A stretch of DNA of 64,000 nucleotides from Hymenobacter nivis (GCF_006439025.1 NZ_RCYZ01000007.1:244825-308824); one strand, 5' to 3'. Shown: positions 1-8,401, counted from the first letter of the stretch. The notes: generated by a model from the sequence alone, not told the origin. Translations and numbers: made by a program.

Positions 1-32
1 TGCACCCGCACCGCCACCCGTTTCGCACCCCC

Positions 33-200
33 ATGCTCCCCGATAAGCTCCGCAAAGGCCAGCTGCCCACCAAAATCTGCGTTACCTGCGGCCGCCCGTT
101 CGAGTACCGTAAAAAGTGGCGCAACAGCTGGGACGACGTAAAATACTGCGGTGAAAAGTGCCAGCGCCACAAGCCCAAGCCGGGCCCCGCCAGCACCTAA
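33..200 (+). CDS. DUF2256-family small zinc-ribbon-like protein
   Basis: A 55-residue basic protein. It has two Cys pairs, CVTC near residues 16-19 and a second Cys pair around the CGEKC stretch at about residues 43-47. Between them lies the aromatic 'RPFEYRKKW' block typical of DUF2256 proteins. The four cysteines suggest a small zinc-binding fold; the function is unknown. Family members are often found beside cryptochrome/photolyase genes, but only 32 bases are visible upstream, so this cannot be tested here. The ATG at 33 is the first in frame; the frame is open to the window edge, so a longer N-terminus is possible. The stop overlaps the end of the convergent gene at 197. Confidence 0.75.
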   Translation: MLPDKLRKGQLPTKICVTCGRPFEYRKKWRNSWDDVKYCGEKCQRHKPKPGPAST

Positions 201-646
201 GCCGCCATAGACGACCCCAGGGGCCCCATCGACACGGTGGGCAGGCGGTGCACGGTGCGCAGCCACCCCACGGCCGATTCCAGGTCGTCGAACACATGCA
301 CCGACGGAGCATCCGGGCCGTGCAGGGCGGCGTCGGTGTAGCACTTCACGCGCAAGTTGGGCGAGTACACCCAGGCTACTTGCTGAACACCCACCAGGCG
401 CAGGTAGGGCAAAAACTCGCGGGCCAGCCACGCCGGCACGTTGGGGGCCATGCCCGTCACGCCCACGTTGCTGTTGAGGATGCGGGCGTAGCGCACGTCA
501 AGCAGGCACTGCGCCACCGCCACGCAGTTGTCCTGCACCAGGGTCAGGCTCAAGTCGCCGTGCCAATCCACGAACAACCACTGGTTGGCAGGGTCGTAAA
601 AAACGGCCAGGTTGGGGGTTTCGTGCAGTAGTTGTAGTTCCATCAA
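197..646 (-). CDS. STAS/SpoIIAA-like hypothetical protein
   Basis: A 149-residue protein with no signal peptide or membrane segment. Short beta/alpha alternation, a 'WHGDLSLT' segment near residues 28-35 and an 'ILNSNVGVTG' segment near residues 56-65 resemble the SpoIIAA/STAS-like single-domain proteins common in Hymenobacteraceae. Its role is unknown. Two adjacent Met codons (646 and 643) make the start ambiguous by one residue. It ends inside the stop codon of the convergent DUF2256 gene. Upstream lies the AT-rich island, which carries a possible -7 element on this strand at 836-843. Confidence 0.6.
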   Translation of the reverse strand: MMELQLLHETPNLAVFYDPANQWLFVDWHGDLSLTLVQDNCVAVAQCLLDVRYARILNSNVGVTGMAPNVPAWLAREFLPYLRLVGVQQVAWVYSPNLRVKCYTDAALHGPDAPSVHVFDDLESAVGWLRTVHRLPTVSMGPLGSSMAA

Positions 647-835
647 GCGCCGAGATTAAAAGGCCGGACACGCTGCCGGCCATCGCACAGTAAGCTAATT
701 GCAATAAGGAGAAATTATAATTTTAACCGGATATTATTTATCACGTAAAATCATTCTTCTGGCCACAAAGAAAGCGTGTAAAAAACGAATAAGTGTGCCC
801 GAACAACAATGCATTGCCCGTCGCCGCCAGCAGGA

Positions 836-843
836 CAAATTTA
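836..843 (-). promoter_or_regulatory. Possible -7 element (TAAATTTG)
   Basis: An exact TAnnTTTG match on the minus strand, about 190 nt upstream of the SpoIIAA-like gene, inside an AT-rich stretch where such a match is less surprising. No correctly spaced -33 TTTG was seen. Confidence 0.3.
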
Positions 844-1256
844 TCTTGCCAGCTTTCAAAATAGGCTTAACGACAATTCTATTTATGACACATATAATGA
901 CTTAAAATATTGATTTACATTACTTTATTTTACAAAAATGCGCTAATAATATATTATTTATAAAATAAATATAATTGCAATTAACCCACACTGAAAAATA
1001 CTAAATTGTTATTGTTTACCAGTTATTACTTAAATATTTAAACTTGCCAACCCAGCAGAATTAAATCTATTATAACCCATCTAGGTATAACACCAGTCTT
1101 TATTTCGGCTTGCATTATTACCCGTTGAACCAGTACCCCACCGCCGGGCATTGGCTGGGCTAGGCGCAGTGGTACCGGGGCCCCAATGCCCGGGCGGTTT
1201 CCCGTATTTGGCCCCCCGCCCGGGCCGGGGCCCCAACGGCCGGGCCCGCCGCGGCG

Positions 1257-1264
1257 TATGTTTA
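1257..1264 (+). promoter_or_regulatory. Weak -7-like element (TATGTTTA)
   Basis: Matches TAnnTTTG at five of the six fixed positions (final A instead of G) and sits 19 nt before the ATG at 1284. It is the best candidate promoter for the coiled-coil hypothetical. Confidence 0.3.
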
Positions 1265-1283
1265 GCATCCATTCCCCTCCCCC

Positions 1284-1667
1284 ATGGCTTCCAACCTCGA
1301 TTACCTCGCCCCCGCCCTCGAACCGCTCGAAGAAAAAGTAAAGGCTTACCTGCAGGCCGAAGAAGCCCTGCGCAAGGCCCGCCTGGCCCGCGCCGACGCG
1401 CCCCAGCAAGCCGCCGACCGCGCCCAGTCGGCCGAAGAATTTGAGCAGCGCCCCCCCACCGGCAGCTACGACCAGGCCACCGACGAGCGCCAGCAGCGCG
1501 ACGAAAACCTGCGCGACGACCTCGCCCGCCTCCGCCAGGAAATTATGGAGCTGCTGCCCACTCGCGACGCCTGGGTGAAGGTGAACCTGGGCTACGGGCC
1601 CAGCCGCGTAGGGGCCTGGGCCGTACCCGGCCCGCCCGCCGGCTACGAGCTGCGCGTGGTGCACTAG
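1284..1667 (+). CDS. Hypothetical charged coiled-coil protein
   Basis: A 127-residue protein I do not recognise. Residues about 10-95 are rich in Glu, Arg, Ala and Gln with heptad-like spacing, suggesting one long helical hairpin or coiled coil, followed by a short Gly/Pro-rich tail. There is no signal peptide or Cys. The codon bias (GCC, CGC, GAC, CTG) matches neighbouring real genes, and two hairpins lie just after the stop. The long minus-strand frame over the same bases (1038-1718) gives a Gly/Arg/Pro-rich product and was judged a shadow. Confidence 0.6.
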   Translation: MASNLDYLAPALEPLEEKVKAYLQAEEALRKARLARADAPQQAADRAQSAEEFEQRPPTGSYDQATDERQQRDENLRDDLARLRQEIMELLPTRDAWVKVNLGYGPSRVGAWAVPGPPAGYELRVVH

Positions 1668-1701
1668 CCGCCGGGGCCCCCAATCGGGCCAATTGGGCAT
1701 G

Positions 1702-1736
1702 AAAAAAGGACGAGGCATGGCCCCGTCCCTTTTTAA
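1702..1736. terminator. Hairpin flanked by A and T runs
   Basis: An imperfect inverted repeat centred on CATGG: AAAAAAGGACGAGG pairs with CCCCGTCCCTTTTT. A and T runs on both flanks would let it terminate in either direction. It lies 34 nt after the stop at 1667. Confidence 0.6.
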
Positions 1737-1777
1737 ACCAAAACACCTTAAAAAACTATTCTTTCACGTTGGGATAA

Positions 1778-1816
1778 CGAAACGGCCAGGAAAAAATTCC
1801 CGGCCGTTTCGTTTTT
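1778..1816 (+). terminator. Rho-independent terminator
   Basis: CGAAACGGCC (1778-1787) pairs with GGCCGTTTCG (1802-1811) and is followed by TTTTT. The T run is on the plus strand. It separates the plus-strand gene from convergent ffh. Confidence 0.7.
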
Positions 1817-1840
1817 GTTGCAAATCTGCCTACAGTTGAG

Positions 1841-3205
1841 CTAGCGCATCATGCCGCCGGGGCCCCCTTTCAGGCCGCCCATCATCTTGGCCATCTGGGC
1901 CATGCCGCCCTTGGTCTGGCTCATTTTGTTCATGGTGCGCATCATCTTGCGCATGTCCTCAAACTGCTTCATCAGCGCGTTTACCTGCTGAATGTCAGTA
2001 CCCGAGCCCTTGGCCAGGCGGCGCTTGCGCGAGCCGTTGATGAGGTCGGGGTTTGCCCGCTCCTCCTTAGTCATGCTTTTAATGATGGCCTCGACGGGCT
2101 TGAAGGCGTCGTCGTCGATTTCGACGTCCTTCATGGCCTTGCTCATGCCCGGAATCATGCCCATCAAGTCCTTGATGTTGCCCATCTTCTTGATCTGGTC
2201 CAGCTGCGAGAGGAAGTCGTCGAAGTTGAACTGGTTCTTGCGGATCTTGGCGTTGATGCGCTTGGCCTCGTCCTCGTCGAACTGCTGCTGGGCCCGCTCC
2301 ACGAGCGAAATCACGTCGCCCATGCCCAGGATGCGCTGGGCCATCCGGTCGGGGTAGAACAGGTCCAGCGCCTCCATTTTCTCGCCCGTCGAGATGAACT
2401 TGATGGGCTTTTCCACCACGGCCCGGATGCTGAGGGCCGCGCCGCCGCGCGAGTCGCCGTCAAGCTTGGTGAGCACCACGCCGTCGAAGTTCAGGCGGTC
2501 GTTGAAGGTTTTGGCCGTGTTCACGGCGTCCTGGCCGGTCATGGCGTCCACCACAAACAAGGTTTCGCTGGGGTTGATGGCGCTTTTGACGGCCTCAATC
2601 TCGCGCATCATCTGCTCGTCCACGGCCAGGCGGCCGGCGGTGTCGATGATGACTACCTTCTTGTTGTTTTTCTTGGCGTAGTCGATGGCGTTGCGCGAAA
2701 TTTCGACCGGGTTCTTGTTCTCGGTTTCGCTGTACACCTCCACCCCGATTTGCTCGCCGAGCACCTTCAGCTGCTCGATGGCGGCGGGGCGGTACACGTC
2801 GCAGGCCACCAGCAGCACGGTGCGGTTCTGCTTCTTAATGAAGCTGGCCAGCTTGCCGGCAAACGTGGTTTTGCCCGAGCCCTGCAGGCCCGAGAGCAGC
2901 ACCACGGCCGGGTCGCCCTTGATGACAATGTCTTGCTTCTCGCCGCCCATGAGCGCGGTCAGCTCGTCGTACACGATTTTGACCATGAGCTGGCCCGGCG
3001 AGACGGCCGTGAGCACGTCTCGGCCCATGGCCTCGTCCTTGATCTTATCGGTTACGTCCTTGGCAACCTTGTAGTTAACGTCGGCGTCGACCAGGGCCCG
3101 GCGGATTTCCTTGATGGTGCTGGCGACGTTGATTTCGGAGATGCTGCCCTGGCCCTTGAGGGTTTTGATGGCCCGGTCGAGCTTAGTGGAGAGGTTGTCG
3201 AACAT
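1841..3205 (-). CDS. ffh: Signal recognition particle protein Ffh
   Basis: The SRP GTPase that binds signal sequences and 4.5S RNA for co-translational membrane targeting. The start is set at the ATG at 3205 (product starts MFDNLSTKL), giving 454 residues, the usual Ffh size; upstream in-frame codons encode a Pro/Arg-rich stretch with no family match. Domains are: N helical bundle (1-85), G domain with P-loop GLQGSGKT at 106-113, DTAGR and TKLDG motifs, then a Met-rich M domain ending in a Gly/Met tail. A TACTTTTG element at 3296-3289 implies a leader of about 80 nt. Its RNA partner ffs lies at about 24.2 kb. Confidence 0.97.
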   Translation of the reverse strand: MFDNLSTKLDRAIKTLKGQGSISEINVASTIKEIRRALVDADVNYKVAKDVTDKIKDEAMGRDVLTAVSPGQLMVKIVYDELTALMGGEKQDIVIKGDPAVVLLSGLQGSGKTTFAGKLASFIKKQNRTVLLVACDVYRPAAIEQLKVLGEQIGVEVYSETENKNPVEISRNAIDYAKKNNKKVVIIDTAGRLAVDEQMMREIEAVKSAINPSETLFVVDAMTGQDAVNTAKTFNDRLNFDGVVLTKLDGDSRGGAALSIRAVVEKPIKFISTGEKMEALDLFYPDRMAQRILGMGDVISLVERAQQQFDEDEAKRINAKIRKNQFNFDDFLSQLDQIKKMGNIKDLMGMIPGMSKAMKDVEIDDDAFKPVEAIIKSMTKEERANPDLINGSRKRRLAKGSGTDIQQVNALMKQFEDMRKMMRTMNKMSQTKGGMAQMAKMMGGLKGGPGGMMR

Positions 3206-3288
3206 GTAGCGGTGGGGGTTGGCGAAGGGAGGGATTTCGCGGGGCCCGCGGCGGGGCCCCGGGCGGAAACTGGGCCGGAAATCACCTT

Positions 3289-3296
3289 CAAAAGTA
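3289..3296 (-). promoter_or_regulatory. -7 promoter element for ffh (TACTTTTG)
   Basis: An exact TAnnTTTG match on the minus strand, 83 nt upstream of the ffh ATG and back-to-back with the element at 3328-3335 for the divergent glycosyltransferase. Confidence 0.6.
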
Positions 3297-3327
3297 ACCA
3301 CAAACGGGCGAAAAACGGTCCGGGCCG

Positions 3328-3335
3328 TACCTTCG
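3328..3335 (+). promoter_or_regulatory. -7-like element for the glycosyltransferase (TACCTTCG)
   Basis: One mismatch to TAnnTTTG. It lies 24 nt before the GTG at 3360, which supports that start over the upstream in-frame ATG. Confidence 0.5.
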
Positions 3336-3359
3336 CCCGTCCTGCTTAGCCCGTTTATT

Positions 3360-4691
3360 GTGCCCGAAACCCGCCCGTTGCGCCTGCTCGTCCTCACCTA
3401 CTACTGGCCGCCATCGGGCGGGGCCGGCGTGCAGCGCTGCCTAAAATGGGTGAAATACCTGGCCGATTTTGGGGTGGAAGCCACCGTGGTGACCGTGGAC
3501 GCCGCCCAAGCCACCTACCCAGTGCTGGACGAAAGCCTGGCCGCCGACGTACCAGCCAATGTGCGCGTCATCCGCACGACCACGTCCGAGCCGTTCGAGA
3601 GCTACAAGAAGCTGACGGGCCGCGCCGTGCCATACGGCGGCTTCGCCAACGAGGGCAAGCCCGGGCTGGTGCAGCAGGCCCTGCGCTTTGTGCGCGGCAA
3701 CCTGTTCATCCCCGACCCGCGCCGCGGATGGAACAAGCACGCGCTGCGGGCCGTGGAGCAGCTACTGGCCGCCGGCGAAACCTTCGACGCGGTGCTCACC
3801 AGTTCGCCGCCCCACTCCACCCAGCTCATCGGGCTGGAACTAAAAAAGCGCCACGGCCTGCGCTGGCTGGCCGATATGCGCGACCCTTGGACGGACATCT
3901 ACTACTATAAAGACCTGCACCACACGCCGCTGGCCGCCTGGCTCGACGCCCGCTACGAGCGCCAAGTGCTGACGCAGGCCGACGCTGTGCTCGTGACCTC
4001 GCCCGAAACCGAGCGCCTGTTCCGGGCCAAGGTGCCGGGGCTGGCGGCCGGCAAAATTCACGTGCTCCCCAACGGCTACGACGCTCCCGATTTTGGCCAG
4101 CCCGCGCGCCCGCCGGTCGATTGCTTCCGCATCACCCACACCGGCACCATCACCGAATTGTACCACCTCGACGGCCTGCTGGGGGCCCTGGCCGGGGCCC
4201 GGGCGCGCCACCCCGCCGTGCCTGTGCAGCTGCGCTTCGTGGGCCAGGTGAGCGCCGCGCTGCGGGCCCAGGTGAGCGCCGCGGGCCTAGACGAAATCAC
4301 CGAATACCAGCCGTTTGTGCCGCACGCCGCATCGGTGGCCGAGCTGCTGCGCGCCACGGTGCTACTGATGGCCATCCCCGACGTGCCGCGCAACCTCGGC
4401 ATTTTGCCGGGCAAAATATTTGAGTACCTGGCCGCCAACAAGCCCGTGCTGTGCGTGGGCCCCGCCGGCTCCGACGCCGACAACCTGCTGCAAGAATGCG
4501 GCGCCGGCCAAGCCTTGCCCTACGCCGACGCGGCCCTGATGCAGGAAACGCTGGACGCGCTGCTGCGCCAGTGGGCCATCAACCCCAACCTAGACCTGCC
4601 CGCCGCCAGCCACGGACGCTACGCCCGCCGGGCCCTCACCGGGCAGTTGGCCGCCATCGTGGGGGCCCCGGCGCAGGTGCCGGCTACGTGA
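3360..4691 (+). CDS. GT4-type glycosyltransferase
   Basis: A 443-residue GT-B glycosyltransferase. The N-terminal acceptor domain opens with 'RLLVLTYYWPPSGGAG', the Gly-rich loop typical of GT4 enzymes acting on surface polysaccharides. The C-terminal half has a sugar-nucleotide region (GTITELY, then 'GKIFEYLAANKPVLCVG' near residues 350-370) with the conserved acidic residue of the EX7E-like motif. The start is a GTG at 3360 because it lies just after a -7-like element and the upstream 47 codons are Arg/Pro-rich filler. It is divergent from ffh and its last 8 bases overlap the convergent HAD-IIIC gene. The donor sugar cannot be read from sequence; the Pse locus next door suggests surface-glycan assembly. 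Confidence 0.85.
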   Translation: MPETRPLRLLVLTYYWPPSGGAGVQRCLKWVKYLADFGVEATVVTVDAAQATYPVLDESLAADVPANVRVIRTTTSEPFESYKKLTGRAVPYGGFANEGKPGLVQQALRFVRGNLFIPDPRRGWNKHALRAVEQLLAAGETFDAVLTSSPPHSTQLIGLELKKRHGLRWLADMRDPWTDIYYYKDLHHTPLAAWLDARYERQVLTQADAVLVTSPETERLFRAKVPGLAAGKIHVLPNGYDAPDFGQPARPPVDCFRITHTGTITELYHLDGLLGALAGARARHPAVPVQLRFVGQVSAALRAQVSAAGLDEITEYQPFVPHAASVAELLRATVLLMAIPDVPRNLGILPGKIFEYLAANKPVLCVGPAGSDADNLLQECGAGQALPYADAALMQETLDALLRQWAINPNLDLPAASHGRYARRALTGQLAAIVGAPAQVPAT

Positions 4692-6501
4692 GCCGCGCCA
4701 CGGCGCCGCGCAGCTTGGCGGGCACCCGGTTCCAGAGGCGCGCGCGCCAATCGGCCCAGGCCGAGTGCGTTAGCTGCTGGCCCTGCCACTCACCGATGGC
4801 CGCGGCCAAATGCTGGGCCAGGGTGCGGTAGTGGCGCGGCTGGTAGTGGCGCAGGTTGTTAGTCACGTCGGCGCGCTGGTTGATGAACGGGCGGGCGTCG
4901 ACCACGAAGCAGTTGGGAGTGGTTTTCGCAAATTCGTCCAACACTGCATTTAGGGCTGCGTGGCGCTGGGGGGCCCCGGGCTCGCCCGCGCCGGGCACCT
5001 CGATTTCGGTGCCGTTGAGGAAGAAAATGGGCACGACCGCCGGCACTTGTTGGCGCAGCCAGGCCAAGTTTTCGCGGAACTGGGCGGGGCTGATGGGGCC
5101 CTCAAACTGAAAATCCTGCGCGAACTGCCGCAAAAAATCCTCGTCCATTCCCCGGAACTTGCGCTGGGCGTAGCGGGCCGCCAGGGGCCCCGGCGGTTCA
5201 GCCGTCAGGTCGCGGTAGCCACCGAAGGGCACGGCGATGCCCGTGGCCCGCTCGCGGTACAGGTCCTGGGTATAGTCCATCAGCGGGCTGAACACCAGCA
5301 CGTCGTAGTCGCCAGCCCACAGGCCCGTGGCGTAGGCCTCGGCGCCCAGAAACGGCAGGCGCTGGGCCAGGCGCTGCTGCTCGGCGACGGGCAGCTCGCG
5401 GGTTTGGCGCAGCAGCACGGTGTGCTCCAAATGCGCCGTTATCTGATTTTCGTTGAGGAAGTTAAACTCTTCCCTCACGTCCAAATCGAAGGCTTGGAGG
5501 AAGGGCGTGAGCTGGCCCAAGTCACAGCCGCCCTTTAGAAACACGCGCAGCCTGGGGCCCCCAGCATCGGGCGCGGGCGGTGCGGCGGGGCCCCCGGCGG
5601 CTACCGTCAGCCAGTCGGGCCGGTCGGTACTGTTCAATTCGGTGGCCACCTCGCCCTGCACGTCCAACGCCGGGAAGCCCAACCAGGCGTAGGTGAACTG
5701 CTCGACGCCTAGGTGCAGAATGCGGCACGAAAACACGAGTTGCTCCAGCCGGTTTTCGGCCACGTTCAAGCAAAACACGCCCACCAAACCGTAGTCGCCG
5801 AACTGGTCGCGCACGCGCACGGTGCCCAAGCGGCGGGCCGGGTCGGCGAAGCTGGCCGCTAGCTCGTCGGCGGCGACGCGCTGCTTGGTGAAGTTGAGCT
5901 GGTTGGAGCGGTTGATTAATTCCTCGATGCGGGCCAAGTCGGGCCCCACGCCGGGGCCCTCGCGGAACTCGATTTGCACGCCGGCGGCCCGCAAAAAGGC
6001 CAGGTTGTCGCCCTCGTACTGGGCGCGGGCCTGCTGCTGGCGCTCCAGCAACTGGTATTGCTGGAGGCGCGAGAACTCAGGGTCGGGCTTGCCGCTGGCG
6101 GCTAGGGCCCCGGCCAGCGCGGGCAGGTCGGCGGGGTCGGCGGTTTGCAGGCCGGGGTTGTAAAAGGCGGCCTCGCGTAGGTTCACGGGGTTGTCGTCGA
6201 GAAACAACGCGTTGGGGGCCCGAAGCTGCATGGCGTCCAGCAACTCCTTGATGACCGGGCCCTTGGGCTGCCAGCCGATGCGCAGAAATACGAACAAGTC
6301 GCGGATGCCCAGGGCCTCCAGCTCGGCTTCGGCGGCGGCGGGGTCGTTCTTGCTCACGACGGTGTGCACCAGGCCCCGGGCGGCGGTGGCGCGCACCAGG
6401 GCCAGGTTTTCGGCGATGGGCGCCACGGGGCCCTCCGAGAGCGTGCCGCGCCAGAAGGTGTCGTCCAGGTCCCAAATCAGCAGTTTCACGGGCTCGGCCA
6501 T
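4684..6501 (-). CDS. HAD-IIIC/FkbH-like protein with C-terminal SGNH-like region
   Basis: A 605-residue multidomain protein. The N-terminal HAD-IIIC domain has the catalytic DLDDT at residues 11-15 followed by FWRGTLSEG, as in FkbH-type enzymes. The middle part (about 165-300) resembles the FkbH acyltransferase-like region ('LINRSNQLNFTKQR'). The C-terminal 300 residues carry a 'GGCDLGQ' segment and end in a region like SGNH/GDSL proteins. FkbH enzymes load glyceryl units onto acyl carrier proteins, but no carrier-protein gene is visible. It is divergently transcribed from pseB with promoters 20 nt apart, which suggests a role in decorating the Pse-containing glycan. That role is inferred. 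Confidence 0.75.
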   Translation of the reverse strand: MAEPVKLLIWDLDDTFWRGTLSEGPVAPIAENLALVRATAARGLVHTVVSKNDPAAAEAELEALGIRDLFVFLRIGWQPKGPVIKELLDAMQLRAPNALFLDDNPVNLREAAFYNPGLQTADPADLPALAGALAASGKPDPEFSRLQQYQLLERQQQARAQYEGDNLAFLRAAGVQIEFREGPGVGPDLARIEELINRSNQLNFTKQRVAADELAASFADPARRLGTVRVRDQFGDYGLVGVFCLNVAENRLEQLVFSCRILHLGVEQFTYAWLGFPALDVQGEVATELNSTDRPDWLTVAAGGPAAPPAPDAGGPRLRVFLKGGCDLGQLTPFLQAFDLDVREEFNFLNENQITAHLEHTVLLRQTRELPVAEQQRLAQRLPFLGAEAYATGLWAGDYDVLVFSPLMDYTQDLYRERATGIAVPFGGYRDLTAEPPGPLAARYAQRKFRGMDEDFLRQFAQDFQFEGPISPAQFRENLAWLRQQVPAVVPIFFLNGTEIEVPGAGEPGAPQRHAALNAVLDEFAKTTPNCFVVDARPFINQRADVTNNLRHYQPRHYRTLAQHLAAAIGEWQGQQLTHSAWADWRARLWNRVPAKLRGAVARLT

Positions 6502-6505
6502 GCCG

Positions 6506-6513
6506 CAAATTTA
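6506..6513 (-). promoter_or_regulatory. -7 element for the HAD-IIIC gene (TAAATTTG)
   Basis: An exact TAnnTTTG match ending only 4 nt before the ATG at 6501, so the transcript would be nearly or fully leaderless. It faces the pseB element at 6534-6541. Confidence 0.55.
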
Positions 6514-6533
6514 CGCTGCCCGGCCCGGGTGCG

Positions 6534-6541
6534 TACTTTTG
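6534..6541 (+). promoter_or_regulatory. -7 element for pseB (TACTTTTG)
   Basis: An exact TAnnTTTG match 22 nt upstream of the ATG at 6564. It forms a compact divergent promoter with the HAD-IIIC gene. Confidence 0.6.
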
Positions 6542-6563
6542 CCCTTTCCCTTCTTTGCTTTTC

Positions 6564-7583
6564 ATGGCTCTCGACCTCAACCACAAGTCCATCCTCGTCA
6601 CGGGCGGCACCGGCTCGTTCGGCAAGCAGTTTGTGCGCACCGTTTTCGAAAAATTCCCGCAGGTGAAGCGGCTGGTGGTGTTCTCGCGCGACGAGCTGAA
6701 GCAGTACGAGATGAGCCAGGAATTTAGCCCTGCCCAGTACCCGGCCATCCGCTACTTCCTCGGCGACGTGCGCGACCCGCAGCGCCTGCACCGCGCCTGC
6801 GAGGGCATCGACATTGTAATTCACGCCGCGGCCCTCAAGCAGGTGCCCGCCGCCGAATACAACCCGATGGAATGCATCAAAACCAACATTTTTGGGGCCG
6901 AAAACGTGATTAACGCCGCCCTTGACTGCGGCGTGAAAGACGTGGTGGCGCTGAGCACCGACAAGGCCGCCGCGCCCATCAACCTGTACGGGGCCACCAA
7001 ATTGTGTTCCGATAAGCTGTTTGTGGCCGCCAACAACATGAAGGGCAGCCGCGATTTGCGGTTTTCGGTAGTGCGTTACGGCAACGTGATTGGCTCGCGC
7101 GGCTCGGTGGTGCCCTTCTTTTTGAAGGAGCGCCGCACCGGTGTGCTGCCCATCACCCACCCCGACATGACGCGCTTCAACATCTCGCTCGAAGAGGGCG
7201 TGGACTTGGTGCTGTACGCGCTGGAGCACGCCTGGGGCGGCGAGATTTTTGTGCCCAAGATTCCGTCGTACAAAATCACCGAAGTGGCCCGCGCAATCGG
7301 GCCCGACTGCGAGCAGCGCATCGTGGGCATCCGCCCCGGCGAGAAGCTGCACGAGGAAATGATCACCGAAACCGACGCCTTGAGCACGGTGGAGCTACCC
7401 CGCTACTATGTGATTTTGCCCAACACGCCCAACTGGAACGTAGACAAGTTTGTGGACCACTTCAACGGCCGGCGCGTGCCGCTGGGCTTCCACTACGACT
7501 CGGCCAACAACGACGAGTGGCTCGACGCGGCGCAAATCCAGGAAGAAATTCGGCGGCATGTAGACGCCGACTTTGTGGCCTAA
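6564..7583 (+). CDS. pseB: UDP-N-acetylglucosamine 4,6-dehydratase (inverting) PseB
   Basis: First enzyme of pseudaminic acid synthesis: converts UDP-GlcNAc to UDP-2-acetamido-2,6-dideoxy-beta-L-arabino-hexos-4-ulose. This 339-residue extended SDR has the nucleotide-binding GGTGSFG at 14-20, the PseB/FlaA1-type STDKA catalytic block at 131-135, and Tyr142/Lys146 in YGATK. The ATG at 6564 is preferred over an in-frame TTG at 6555 because it gives the normal family N-terminus. It has its own promoter and is separated from pseC by about 825 bases holding a decayed gene on the other strand. Confidence 0.95.
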   Translation: MALDLNHKSILVTGGTGSFGKQFVRTVFEKFPQVKRLVVFSRDELKQYEMSQEFSPAQYPAIRYFLGDVRDPQRLHRACEGIDIVIHAAALKQVPAAEYNPMECIKTNIFGAENVINAALDCGVKDVVALSTDKAAAPINLYGATKLCSDKLFVAANNMKGSRDLRFSVVRYGNVIGSRGSVVPFFLKERRTGVLPITHPDMTRFNISLEEGVDLVLYALEHAWGGEIFVPKIPSYKITEVARAIGPDCEQRIVGIRPGEKLHEEMITETDALSTVELPRYYVILPNTPNWNVDKFVDHFNGRRVPLGFHYDSANNDEWLDAAQIQEEIRRHVDADFVA

Positions 7584-7586
7584 CCG

Positions 7587-8370
7587 TCAGCACAATACCT
7601 TTACCCAGTCCTGGTACTTGCTGCCGGCGGCGGGGTTGATGAGCCAGTAGTAGTACTGGCCGTTGGGCGTTATGATGTTGGGGATGGTGACGGGGCAGGG
7701 CTGGCCGCGCACCAGCAGCGAGTCGCGGGTGGTGCAGCCGGCGGCGTTGCGCAACTTCACGCGGCAGCGGCAGGACGGCAGCGCCGCGAAGGTGGCCGCG
7801 GTGCTGCCGTCCTGCCAGCGGTAGGTGGTAACCGCCGGCTGGGGCCCCACGCTGAGTTGGCTGGCGGGTTGCTCGGCGCACAGCACCGTGTCGCGCCCAA
7901 GGCGCACCACCGGCAGCGACACCACCGGCACATCCACCAAGTCGCGGGCGGTGCAGCCCTGGGGCGAGATGGCGGCGGTCAGCACTTAGCGGCGCGCACG
8001 TCGCGGGTGGCCGTGGTGGGGCCGTTGCTCCATCGGTAGGTAGTGCCCGCGGGCTGGCCGCTGGTGCCGAGGCTCAGGATTTGGCCGGCGCACAACACGC
8101 ACTGCTGGGGCGCCCAGTTCAGCACAGGTGGGGCCCCCACGGTCACCGTTTGCTGGGCCGTGAGGGTGCCGGTGGGCAACGCTACCTTACCAGTGGCGGT
8201 AGTAAGTGCCGGCGGTGGCGTAGGCGTGGTTCACATCCAAGCCCGTGGCCATATTGGTGCCCCCCGCGGCGGGGTCGCCAAAGTTCCAGCTAATAGCAGC
8301 GTTAGCCACGGCGGGCGTCAGGGTGGCGCTGAAGGCCACCGGGGCCCCAGCGCAACTGGCGCCCGCAAGC
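7587..8370 (-). pseudogene. Relic of a large secreted PKD/CHU_C-type protein
   Basis: Minus-strand fragments in more than one frame read as a single broken gene. From the 5' side: (1) about 8365-8186, a PKD-like domain (ISWNFGDP, then NHAYATAGTYY) that ends at a stop just after the domain; (2) 8179-7979, a repeat with 'LCAGQ...TYRWSNG'; (3) 7985-7587, a second similar repeat and a C-terminus in which IPNIITPNG is joined directly to YYYWL, so the middle of a CHU_C (gliding-motility/T9SS) sorting domain is missing. The 5' end is gone, cut close to pseC. Intact relatives are very large exported adhesins secreted by the type IX system. Confidence 0.8.
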
Positions 8371-8393
8371 TACGGGCAAACCGCGCCCGCCTT

Positions 8394-8401
8394 TACCTTT
8401 G
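8394..8401 (+). promoter_or_regulatory. -7 element for pseC (TACCTTTG)
   Basis: An exact TAnnTTTG match 7 nt before the pseC ATG, so transcripts would begin at or very near the start codon. It shows that pseC and the genes after it are transcribed independently of pseB. Confidence 0.6.

Larger units (their letters stand above)
647..1283. other. Long intergenic region with AT-rich island (about 650-1135)
   Basis: 637 bases without a supportable gene. Bases from about 700 to 1130 are strongly AT-rich (runs of A, T, TTTA and AATA), in sharp contrast to the GC-rich flanks. Stops are frequent in every frame. Around 1140-1260 the composition flips to GC-rich with several GGGGCC/GGCCCC motifs. No RNA gene or transposon end was recognised. 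Confidence 0.7.

Noticed and set aside
1038-1718. 226-codon minus frame over the coiled-coil hypothetical
   Set aside because: Runs from AT-rich to GC-rich DNA with abrupt composition change and gives a Gly/Arg/Pro-rich product; the plus-strand gene has normal codon bias and terminators.
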